A DNA stretch of 64,000 bases, from assembly GCA_902806575.1 (NCBI GenBank), contig CADCXD010000001.1, forward strand, positions 620,001-684,000, given 5' to 3'. A program made the translations under genes and the position numbers. How positions within the stretch are numbered: the stretch's first letter is position 1; each line of letters opens with the position of its first letter. Under the pieces are notes generated by a model. The model was not told the origin of the DNA. It did not search any database and worked only from the letters and a program-made list of their open reading frames with translations. The DNA comes from Jackrogersella multiformis. Taxonomy: Eukaryota > Ascomycota > Sordariomycetes > Xylariales > Hypoxylaceae. Shown one piece after another: positions 38,901-49,211 of this stretch.

Positions 38901-41593
38901 TGTCTGCATTGAAAAATACCACCAACTTGAACAACCCTCAACAGATCCTCTCTAAGAATGTTGAGGCCTTGCGAGTCATCCTAGAGCTAGGCCAAACGGA
39001 GGGCAACTACCTGAAGGAGTCGTGGAAGGACATACTTATGTGTATCAGTCAACTAGACCGATTGCAGCTCATTACCGGCGGTGTCGACGAGGGCTCTATC
39101 CCCGACGTTTCCAAAGCCCGCTTCATACCACCCGAGAGGATGAACACGAACGAGTCACGCAAGTCGGCCGCATCCACACGAAGGAGAAATCGATCAAACC
39201 CAGGTGCGAGAGGCTTCTCCACGGAGATTGCACTCGAGAGTAGGTCCGACGAAGTTATTAAAAGCGTAGACCGAATCTTCAGCAATACCGCAAACTTAAA
39301 CGGCGAAGCCATCGTGCACTTTGCAAAAGCCTTGACCGAGGTGAGTTGGGATGAGATTAAAGTGTCAGGCTCCAACGACTCCCCGCGTACGTACAGCTTG
39401 CAAAAGATCGTCGAAATCAGTTACTACAACATGACTCGTGTGCGTTTCGAGTGGACCAACATCTGGGTCGTGCTTGGGGAGCATTTCAATAAGGTGGGAT
39501 GTCATATCAACACAGCAATCGTGTATTTTGCACTCGATTCTCTACGACAGTTGTCGATGCGCTTCATGGAGCTCGAAGAACTTCCCGGTTTCAAATTCCA
39601 GAAGGATTTCCTGAAGCCTTTTGAGCACGTCATTGCCAACTCGAGCAACTTAACCGTCAAGGATATGGCCCTGCGGTGCCTAGTCCAGATGATCCAAGCT
39701 CGAGGCGAAAACGTTCGGTCCGGGTGGAGGACGATGTTTGGGGTCTTCACCGTCGCTGCGCGCGATCCTAATGAGAGTATTGTGAATTTGGCGTACGAAA
39801 ATGTAACTCTTGTCTACAAGACACGCTTTGGCGTTGTCATTTCACAGGGGGCTTTCACAGATTTAATAGTCTGTCTCACCGAATTCTCGAAAAACATCAA
39901 GTTCCAGAAAAAGAGTTTGCAGGCAATGGAGACTCTAAAGTCGATAATACCGAAGATGCTCAAGACTCCAGAATGTCCCCTGTCGCAAAAGTCCAACTCG
40001 GCATCTGGTCTAGATGGGAATGCGTTGAAATCACCGGACACTCTGTCTAGGCAGCAGAGCGGTACTTCAATTGAAGAGGGGTTCTGGTTTCCGGTTTTGT
40101 TCGCATTTCACGATGTCTTGATGACAGGAGAGGACTTAGAAGTTCGATCCAACGCCTTGAACTATTTCTTTGAAGCCCTACTCAGATATGGTGGCGACTT
40201 CCCATCAGATTTCTGGGACATCTTATGGAGACAACAGCTGTATCCCATCTTTATGGTTCTGCGCTCGAGACCAGAGATGTCTAATGCTCTGAACCACGAG
40301 GAATTGTCTGTGTGGCTATCGACTACCATGATTCAAGCTCTTCGCAACATGATCATACTCTTTACCCACTATTTTGACGCCCTTGAGTACATGTTAGATC
40401 GCTTTCTTGAGCTGTTGGCGCTCTGTATATGTCAAGAGAATGACACCATCGCAAGAATAGGCAGCAACTGCCTCCAGCAGTTGATTCTTCAAAATGTGAC
40501 CAAATTTACCAGTGGTCACTGGGCCCAGGTTGTCGGGGCCTTCTGCGAGTTGTTCGAGAGGACAACAGCTTACCAGCTTTTCTCGGCTGCCACCATCAAT
40601 GCTCCAGCCGCGCTATCGCCACCACCCAACGGTCTAGGATTTGAAGTTCCTCTCTCGCCTACAAGTGAAACACATGCAGATGAAAAGTCATTAACGATTA
40701 ATGGTATTGATAAAGGCAGCATTTCCTCTGGGACTGATGCTGCTTCAGGCGTCACTATTCAAACTCCCATAACAGAAGACTCTTCTCGCTCAATCAACGG
40801 TGCTGCCTCCACCCGCCTGGAAGACTATAAGCCTGCTTCTTCACTACAGCAGCAACCCATAGTGGTGACGGCTGCCCGACGGCGCTTTTTCAATCGCATC
40901 ATCTCGCGTTGCGTCCTGCAGCTCCTCATGATCGAGACAGTCAACGAGCTCTTCTCCAATGACACGGTCTATGCACAAATCCCGTCTCCGGAGTTGTTAC
41001 GCCTAATGGCGCTGCTTAAGAAATCATTCCTCTTTGCCAGACGATTCAACGAGGATAAGGACCTTCGCATGCGTCTTTGGCGAGAGGGATTCATGAAACA
41101 GCCACCGAACCTTCTCAAGCAGGAGAGCGGCTCCGCGGCAACTTACATTCAGATTCTGTTCAGGATGTTCGCGGATACGTCACCGTCGCGTGCGGAGAGT
41201 CGTCCCGAGGTGGAGAAAGCCTTGGTCCCTCTCTGCAAGGATATCATCAAGGGCTACCTCGCACTCGAGGAGGAGTCGCAACAACGAAACATTGTAGCAT
41301 GGCGACCGGTTGTTGTTGACGTGCTGGAAGGCTACTCTACGTGGCCGGATAAGGAGTTTGGCGAACACATTCATTCGTTCTACCCACTAGTCGTGGAGTT
41401 GCTCGGCAAGGAACTGAGCTCCGACTTGAGGGGCGCGCTGCTCGCGGTCTTAAGGAAGGTCGGTGAAGTCGGACTCGGGATTGAGGGCATGACCGGCGGG
41501 CGACGGGAGAGTGTCACCAGTGTCAACATCAGCACGGAGACGCCGACGGTGGAGTTGGAAGTAGGCGAGGTCGGTATGATTGGCTTGAGATGA
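35965..41593 (+). CDS. SEC7: Sec7-family ARF guanine nucleotide exchange factor
   Basis: Large Golgi GEF that loads GTP on Arf1-type GTPases for COPI/clathrin trafficking. Exons: 35,965-37,254 and 37,310-41,593 (55-nt intron); about 1,857 aa, in the range of fungal Sec7 proteins. The N-terminal half is the DCB/HUS region (helical; segments such as YDCDPHVDNIFQTIIEDLSK). The Sec7 domain spans about residues 638-830: FNFKPKKGIKILMQEGFI, the glutamic finger in FRLPGEAQKIDRF (about E735), and YSVILLNTDLHS with MTKEDFIKNNRGI. Downstream helical HDS repeats are conserved (MALRCLVQMIQARGENVRSG). The C terminus is more variable and Ser-rich around 40,600-40,860. This ATG was chosen because the frame upstream is interrupted and MSSLVFLVSSLEAVAASKEA fits the family start. 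Essential in yeast. Confidence 0.95.
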
Positions 41594-42444
41594 CGAAGCG
41601 GTCCCATCACGACCCCAGATCCTGATTACTCCGCGGCAACATCCTGCCTACCCAAAACAGGAAGGGAGAAAAGCCGCCATCAGTAGTGATTTGTTACAAA
41701 GGGGTGCCGGAACAAAAATGGACGCGATTAATAGAGACTACGGTCAGATTTGGTGTTTGGAGTGAGGGTTCGTCACAACCAAGTTGTTGTATGATGATAC
41801 GCTTGTGTCTTGGTGTATCTCGCGCGCGCGAGTACGCACGTGGTTTAGTAGTGGCCGTATTGTACAGTACAATTGAATCATTTCGCTTGCAGAAAAGGAA
41901 AAGGAATAACGACGTGGGCTTTCGTGCGTATATCGAGTTCTCCTTACTTGTGAACTCTAGGTTTTACTGAATGGATCCGAGCTGTGATTTGAGGACGGCT
42001 CTAATGAAGCCGATATGGTCTTGTGCGTTTATGGATAACGCATGCACCTTCGATGAGTGAGGCTGAACAGGACCTAAAGACTTAATAAGCTAACATTATT
42101 ATTTACAGCTTTAGCGCTAATAACGGCAACGAGGTTAAGGAGGGTAGTTAATGGGCGACAATTAAAGTCCGTGGAATAGAGCAATACAGTCAGATAAAGA
42201 TTTGTAAAGGGGGCGTGGTGTAACTCGGATATCAACCTCACGAGTTGGTAGGTGTAGACCTCAGTCACATTAGGCAGTCTGCAGTAAATGATTTCCATTT
42301 CCGAAGCCTTACGTACCCTCCTCCATCAATACCGGCTTGCACTTTCATTATTTCAATTGCCACACCCTGCCATGCCGCCTATTAAATCCACCCCTTAAAG
42401 AGACTTGTGCATCGGTTGTGTAACGAACCTCCAGAAGCATAAAT
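41594..42444. other. Intergenic region downstream of SEC7
   Basis: It holds the SEC7 3' UTR and the promoter of the next small gene. The open frames at 41,686 (+) and 42,074 (-) have no recognisable content. A GC-alternating palindrome lies at 41,819-41,832. Confidence 0.5.
41819..41832. repeat. 14-nt perfect CG-alternating palindrome
   Basis: ctcgcgcgcgcgag is self-complementary and purine-pyrimidine alternating in its core. It lies about 225 bases after the SEC7 stop. It could extrude as a hairpin or adopt Z-DNA; no function is known. Confidence 0.7.
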
Positions 42445-42958
42445 ATGCCTCACTCTCTCTACCACCTTACCAATGAGTCCACCTTTCCGCCCTTCAATGC
42501 AAATACTCTTTCAAATTGCACTTACACGGAGACACCTTTTGGCTTGATTCTGTATCTTGTGAACAGAACATCATCCAACATGGCTGCACAAGGCGGGAGT
42601 AGTACATTGATACATATGGCTACCATTTCCGACTACCATCTACGTAAAGATGTTCTCCGAGATTTTCTGCGTTGGCATTTTCAGGATGACAACATCGACG
42701 TTGAGGTGAGCACGATCCTTGATGTTGGATAGCTGTACTAATCCCACAGAAATCAAGGGGCGCATCGCATTTCAACGCCTGGCTTCCACGAGAACTGAAT
42801 GAAGTACGTGCACTACTGTTATATACTACGTTTCTCATAGCAGAGCCTAACCAGTGAGCTAGGTAGACATTAGGGCTGTTATGAAACTGCGAGACAAAAC
42901 AGCTTTTTATCCCGCACAGGTGCAGCTAGAGTTGAGTGGCGAAGCCAGTGGTACATGA
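42445..42958 (+). CDS. Small protein of unknown function (136 aa)
   Basis: Three exons can be joined in frame: 42,445-42,705; 42,750-42,803; 42,863-42,958, with good donors (GTGAGC, GTACGT) and CAG/TAG acceptors. The C-terminal 80 residues look like a compact alpha/beta domain: RKDVLRDFLRWHFQDDNIDV, then HFNAWLPRELNEVDIRAVMK and LRDK. The first about 45 residues are low in information, so the true start may be the later Met of MAAQGGSS (about residue 47) or MATISDYHLRKDV (about residue 58). I do not recognise the family. It lies 500 bp upstream of the CorA-like gene on the same strand. Confidence 0.5.
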
Positions 42959-43457
42959 GGCAGGCTCTGGGATGACTTCCAAGGTTGCTTATTCTCTTGG
43001 ATTTGGGTGTGGGTGTGACGCGCTAGATTCTTACCTACCTAGGTACCTAATGCAACATTACATGCGTCCATCATACCTAGGTATATTATCGTATATTAGG
43101 TACATAGTAAGGTGCAAATTATTAGATACGTACCTTAGGTACCTCCGACTAAGTCAGTACATATACGTATCGAAGTTCTACTTATATCCATGGATGTACT
43201 GCACTATCATCGAGACTGCAGGCTGTCTCCAAGGTGGCGTTTTGTAACCCGATCCAATCACAAGAGCGTGGTACCCTACCTTGGATTCGGTGACGCCACG
43301 TAGGTCTTCCCGTCTTAATACTAAAAGAAGCATGCCAGGCGCTTTCGAGTGTCCACGGAATAGTCGACTACTCTAACATCAGGCTCAAATTCTTCACATA
43401 AAGCTGACGCGCTGGCAATGAAATGTGAACTAGGGAATTGATCCTCTTACGCTACAG
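42959..43457. other. Intergenic region before the CorA-like gene
   Basis: No gene is supported; the 103-codon frame at 42,936-43,247 is low-complexity (Tyr/Leu-rich, driven by CTAG-type repeats). CTAGGTA palindromes lie at 43,032-43,049, 43,076-43,083 and 43,134-43,143. Confidence 0.45.
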
Positions 43458-45441
43458 ATGGATGAGAACGATTGGTTGGAGGATGCTTGTAGCGAAGCAG
43501 CAATATACCCTCTAGAAAAAACATACCGTGCAGCCGACGTACCCCCAAGTGCGAGGAAAAGTTATCTCCACAAGCTTTTGGATGATAAGGAACTACTCTT
43601 CGATGGTCACAATACATTGCTAGTCTTCGTGGAGAAGTTCCGAAGAGACGGCAGTGAGTGCCCAATACTGCTGATTCATGGTCCTCTATTAACAACATGA
43701 CAGCTTTTTGCACGAAATCTGTTTGTGATTACAAAGACCTAAAAGAGCATCTTTCAATGCAAAAAGATCCTCACTACAGACATATGTAAGTAACCCTTAA
43801 ACCGTGCATACTTACCGGCGTCCACTCACCAGGCGCTATAGATTCATTGAAGCTAAACACTCGAGAGCGCCTTTGAATTGCACGCTACCTATGATACAAC
43901 TTCTTTTGACTTTCCTCCAAGTGAATCCAATCTTCTTAGATTCAATCCATGCGTTCGGCGAGCGTATGGAACCGGTGGATGCATCTCTGTGCCAATTCCA
44001 ATTCGATAGCGACATTTCTGGAGGGCTCCCGGTAGAGAAGCTGGGTCGCTCAGGTAGTCAGTTGCGCCATACTTACCTCTTACGCTCTCCTGAAATAGAC
44101 GAAGCGGATAAGCGCCTTTGGTCCATTAGACAGGCCGCTGTGTATCACGCATTCGACCTGAAGACCGGCCGAGCACTTTGGATCAGTATCAAGGGCAATG
44201 ACGTATTACAGGATGCTGTGAGGAAAGACACGTTGGGTCATCACGGAAAAATTGGATCTATAAACGAGGCATTCCTATTCACCTTAAGGACTCATCTGGT
44301 ATATCTCCGATGGTGTCAAGGAAGCTGGCGCTGATTCGTCCGCGATCTTGAAAACGAGGTCCACCATGCACTAATTCGAGCGAGGACAACCCCTATCGGT
44401 CGGGAACCATACTTTGATGATGGTTATCCAGATTACGGAAGGTTCATCGGTACTCAGACGAGGCTTATGCAATGGATGAGTCCCAACTTTTCTGGAGTCC
44501 GCTCAACATTGAAAAAGATTGGCCTTATTCCAAGTGATCAGATTCCAAATCAGCACTCAAGTCTCACTGTAACCGGTCAAGTCGACCACCGAACTTCCAG
44601 AATAGACAATGTCAAACATTGGCCTGGTCCTAGGCAGATATTAGAAAGTTTCAACTTTGTCGACCTCCAACAGCTCAATATCATTGGAGAGAGGATACAA
44701 GAAGCAGTTTTGGTCATAAAACTCGACGTTAAAGCCTTACTCGAGCTGCGAACGTATTACCAGAACTTAAAGGAGCAGGGCGAACTTCCCGAAGAATGTT
44801 TCAAACATCTGCCTCCTTTTCTAGAAAAGGTTCAATCAGTTGTCAATTACATGAAGACACGGCAGATACAACTAGAATCACTAGATCAAAGACTTGAGGA
44901 AGGGAAGAAGCTAGTAAGTGAATTCTCCAACCAGATATCTCCGTGCGCTACGCTGGTCAGGGGTCGGAGTTATTACTAATTTTCCCCCTTTTAACCTAGT
45001 ATGAGAGCATTCTTGAATACAAGAACTTAGAGATGAGCAGAGTATACGCCGAAGAGGCGAAACAAACCGCAACACACATGGAAAAGATTGCGTTTAGGAC
45101 GGCAAACGAAACGGCGTCGATGCATATAATCACTATAGTCACGCTTATATTCCTACCGGGAACATTTCTTGCGGTATATCAACACATTATACAAACCGAA
45201 TTTCTCATAGCTAATTGCCTACTAGTCATTCTTCCAAAGTGGTGTGCTTCAATGGCAAGAAGTGGCTGACATCCAGAGCACCTGGCTATTTCGATCGGAG
45301 GCCTTTAACCTCTTTCTAGCGATCTGCCTGCCCATGACGTTTCTGATTTTTCTGGCGTGGTCCCTAACAGCACTCTATGGGGAACAAAGATATAAGCGAC
45401 AAATATTTGCAAATGACCATTGTGCTAGGCAACTAACATAA
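43458..45441 (+). CDS. Fungal CorA-like transporter-domain membrane protein, with an in-frame TGA
   Basis: Exons: 43,458-43,653; 43,704-43,785; 43,833-44,913; 45,000-45,173; 45,226-45,441; about 582 codons if the TGA is ignored. The soluble domain (FIEAKHSRAPLNCT, VNPIFLDSIHAFGERM) matches the fungal CorA-like transporter domain. A coiled-coil region (LRTYYQNLKEQGELPEEC ... LESLDQRLEEGKKL) leads to two C-terminal TM helices: IITIVTLIFLPGTFLASFF and FNLFLAICLPMTFLIFLAW. The classical GMN Mg2+-filter motif is not seen, as is usual for this fungal branch, so ion transport is unproven. At 44,332-44,334 a TGA interrupts the frame in a conserved stretch (LRTHLVYLRWCQGSWR-stop-FVRDLENEV); the same frame continues to the end. 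Either it is a nonsense mutation (probably of a TGG) or a 60-nt in-frame intron (44,299-44,358, GT...AG) removes it. Confidence 0.75.
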
Positions 45442-46540
45442 GTTAATTTTACGGGGAGTCGTTTTACTAGATAGGTAGTATAAGTCATGTTACTTGGACA
45501 GTGAAAAAGAAGAAGAAAAAATACGTCCAGTGGATACTCGCCGGGATGATTAAAATCTCGGCGCCTCCTCGTGCCTTCTAATGGTTGTAATATAATTATA
45601 TGTAACTGATAATTAATTTCTTTCATTAAAGTCACCGTGGCCTATAAGGGCTAGGTTAATCCAGATATAGGTAGTTTAACAATATAAATACCTAGGTAGG
45701 TATTTAATAATATTTTGTACCTTTTTTTCTTGCCAATGCCCTTACAAGCCTTGCCGTTGCCGCAACTGACGCTGTAAAAGGGGGGGATGACCCATTGATC
45801 GTCCTCCTTTCCTATATACCTAGGTAGCCATTGTCAGTTCCCCCAATCGTCGCCGTTGCCTAGAGGGCATATCGTTAGAGTGGTTTCCTTAAAAAAGGTG
45901 GAATCAGAAAGGGCCGCCATGGTGTAGCGACGGCAGGGTATCAAAATAAGGAAAAGTACAAAAATTACTATAGGAGATGTACTATGAATACCTACTAATA
46001 CTACACTATGCTCAGATTAGCAGATGTACTTAACTAACAGGACATATTGCGCAATAAACAGACCTTTATATTGGTTGCGATGCATCCTCGTTGTGCAACC
46101 AATACCATCCTACCTACAGCCGCCCCAAGGTAGCCTGCTTGGCCTACCCTACCATGGGTGCAGATAATATTGAATCATGCATACCATCCCAAATTACAAA
46201 AGGATATGGGTGGTAAGATATGACCACTTAGCATCTCAAAGGCCTTTCCTGCGCCATTGGTTGATTGAAGAATTTATGGCGTGGCTAAGCCGGATATTGC
46301 TACAATCCACGCTCAGCGAAGACCAGCTGAGCAGAAAAGGAGTCCGTCGTGGCGCCTACAGTACTTGAGGCTGATTTCGACTTTTCCAGCTACGCCACCG
46401 TCTATCTAAGATACGAGGTGAAGGGGGCATATGGGGTCTCGCGCCTATCCACAGATATTCAGGCGCTGCTTTTCATCAGAACTCCTGTCCTAGATTCCCT
46501 CTGGTTGCGATTTTGACCCTAGCGTTGCATTTTCTAGGCC
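45442..46540. other. 1.1-kb intergenic region before the kinase gene
   Basis: It contains CTAGGTA motifs at 45,689-45,702 and about 45,819, and a G-run (about 8 G) at 45,781. The frames at 45,375 (-) and 46,177 (+) have no family support. The last few hundred bases should be the kinase promoter. Confidence 0.5.
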
Positions 46541-49211
46541 ATGTCTGAGCCGTACGCCCAAGGTTATAACGGAAATAATGCGGTGCCTTTACAAGTAAAT
46601 TCCCGCTCCGAACATTTCATAAGTTACGTGAAGTCGAACTGGAGCTATGGATATAGTGCGCTCGAGGACCGTGCCAAATATATCTGTTGCGACAAGTTAA
46701 AGGATTACTGGACACACCAGAGGATCAACAATATTCTTTACGATACACGAAGCAGTGTCTCTAACGGCGTTAGTGTATATAAGGTCCGCAAAGAAGAGAT
46801 ACGCATATTTTCCATTCTTGTGTGGATTGGAAAACCTGATATGATCTATCTCTTTACGGAGAATGAACTCGACGATAGTGACCTACCTCTAAAGGAAAGT
46901 TTTCCGTCAGAAGGTGAAGACGCAAAAATTTTTCGGGAGTTCAAGGACCGGTTTCTAGAAGCACAATGGCCATTTTGCCCCTTTATGCTCGATAAAGTCC
47001 GACACAGGGCACGACTAGCACCTCAGGTTGTCATCCCAATTGACAAAAACGATAAGCTCAAAGATGCAAGCGAAGGTGGAGATGGCTGCACCGTATGGAA
47101 AGCTGAGATACACAAGTGCTGCGGCGGAAACACAGCCGTGAGTATGTTTATCCTCGTCCACTCCTAAATTACTAACTATCTAGAAACTCGCGGTACTTAA
47201 AGAATTCGAAGATTTTGAAAGGCTCTTTGAGATAGGGCAACTATGGGAGAACGAAACTGAAACCTATAGACGTCTTTACGATATAGAACAAGAGATAGAA
47301 GATGATGGCCCGGACCCCGGACGCAGTCCATTTCGCAACATACCTAGATATTACGGGTCATTTCGACAAGGATCTAAAGCAATTCTCGTTATTGAATATG
47401 CTAATGGCAAAACATTACAGCACTATTTTGAAGACCATCAATCAGGGCTTGATCGTTCTAGATCTACAGAATTTTGGAAACAAATCTTTGATTTATTAGA
47501 CGCCATCGCGATAATTCATCAATATGCCTCGAAGCGGACACCCGAGACGGTACAACTCATGACGTAAGCTATATGGGAGGATTTAGTTTGCATCAAATGC
47601 TCACACATATTAGTACGCAGCAAAGGGCTGAAAATGAGGGCATTGAACAAGAATCTGAAGGGGTTCGATTATTGGGGTTAGTTATACGCCTACCTAGGTA
47701 CCTGTTTAGGCACCTGTTTTAAATGCTAAGTATATTACAGGATTCATCAAGATATAAAACCTGATAATATTCTCTTATTCTACGAAGCCGGAGCGACGCA
47801 GGGCTCTGGTCCCCCATCGGGTTTCAAACTTGCCGATTTTGGCCGCAGTCACACTAGAGTGACGAATGGAAATCATCCAGATCGAGGAGGCCAAGACAAT
47901 GGGGGAAATAAGATGTATTGTAAGTCTAAATTAAATAAATTTCGCACGTCTAACGAGTTAATTATCTGCAGCTGCACCAGAGTGCTGTGATCTTGAGGGG
48001 AGGAAGAGTCTATCAGATACAAGCGTAGGTCCGAAAGCAGATATATGGTCTATAGGGGCAGTTTTCAGTGAGACTCTTGTGTGGAGTCTGAAGGGCGAAC
48101 ACGGGAGAAAGCAGTACTGGGACAAGAGGATTACACAAACTCGTAAAACGGCTCTGGATGATGCAGGTTACGAGGGCTGCTTCCATGATGCCACTGAACG
48201 TCTGAAGGCCGTGGATCAAATGCATCAAATTTGTTTTAACGGTAAAGTCGAGGGGATATTCCATGATGTCCACGATATCATTCTGGAGCACATGCTTCAA
48301 CCAGAGGACAAGCGTCATGATGTCCATCAACTTTTAAGATGTTGGCAGATGCGTGAGGGTGTTAACCAGCCGACGCAAAATGAGCCACCGTCGCCTCTGA
48401 TTAACCTATCGGACATACCTGACCCTCAGCCTCATGAGGACCAGCAGCGAAGCGATTCCCCAGGCACTAATGTTGCACCAGAACGACCACAGGATATTGA
48501 TCCCAGTCCTGTATTACCGGAAGATGCCGAAACTATTCAGTCTATATATGCTAAATTGCAAGATAAACGATCCGAATTTCGATCAAAGTATCTTCATGTG
48601 TCGCCGAGCTTCAAGCAGAATGAGTTTTCTAACATCAGGAATGAGATTCGACGACTTCAACGAACCAAACAAGTAAGCACGCTTATCTTCTCGCACCGAC
48701 TGCAAGCATATGAAAATAACCAATGGTGCAGATATTTTTGATCGATGATACAATTTTTATGAGGGCTAACAAGGTTGTTTTATGTCAGACAATACGCGTG
48801 CTGGGGAAATTTGTCAAACACATCACACCGGAAAACAGTCCTGTCCGAGTGGTAACTGCTTCAAATAGAATCCAAATGTCGACTAACAAGACGAAAGACT
48901 TGGAAAAGGCAGTCCAAACGCTGCTATTCAACTATATCAATGAGAATGGACTAAGCTACTGGCTTGGCGAATTGGTGAATGAAATCATCTATAACACACG
49001 CCAACGACGCCAACCTACACCGGTGACCATCTATATCCTAACAGATGGGAATTGGGACCCTTCTGCTTGTCAGCTCAACGAACAAATCAAAAGGCTGTTT
49101 GAATACCTAAAAAAGAAATACCTGGACATTACCAAGTTCTGTATCCAATTCATCCTTTTTGGAGAGGGGTCTATGCAGAAGGAGCTGCCTCGACAGTACG
49201 CTGAAAACTAG
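46541..49211 (+). CDS. Protein kinase with C-terminal vWA-like domain
   Basis: Six exons: 46,541-47,137; 47,184-47,563; 47,614-47,676; 47,741-47,919; 47,972-48,672; 48,732-49,211; about 799 aa. Residues 1-190 form a fungal-specific N-terminal region (RIFSILVWIGKPDMIYLF). The kinase domain follows: Gly-rich GGDGCTVWKAE, Lys205 in LAVLKEFE, catalytic loop HQDIKPDNILL (about 349-359), DFG in KLADFGRS, SAPE (activation-segment end) and ADIWSIGAVF. All catalytic residues are present. A Pro/Ser/Asp-rich linker (about 490-570) leads to a vWA-like domain (from about 641): IFLIDDTIFMR replaces the canonical DxSxS MIDAS strand, and PVTIYILTDGNWDP is the fourth strand. The regulated pathway is unknown. 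The 3' end is uncertain: splicing from a GTACGC donor at about 49,197 to an AG at 49,252 would replace the last residues with about 60 others ending at 49,434. Confidence 0.85.

Noticed and set aside
42936..43247. 103-codon frame before the CorA-like gene
   Set aside because: It overlaps the last exon of the small gene in another frame and is mostly translated CTAGGTA-type repeats.
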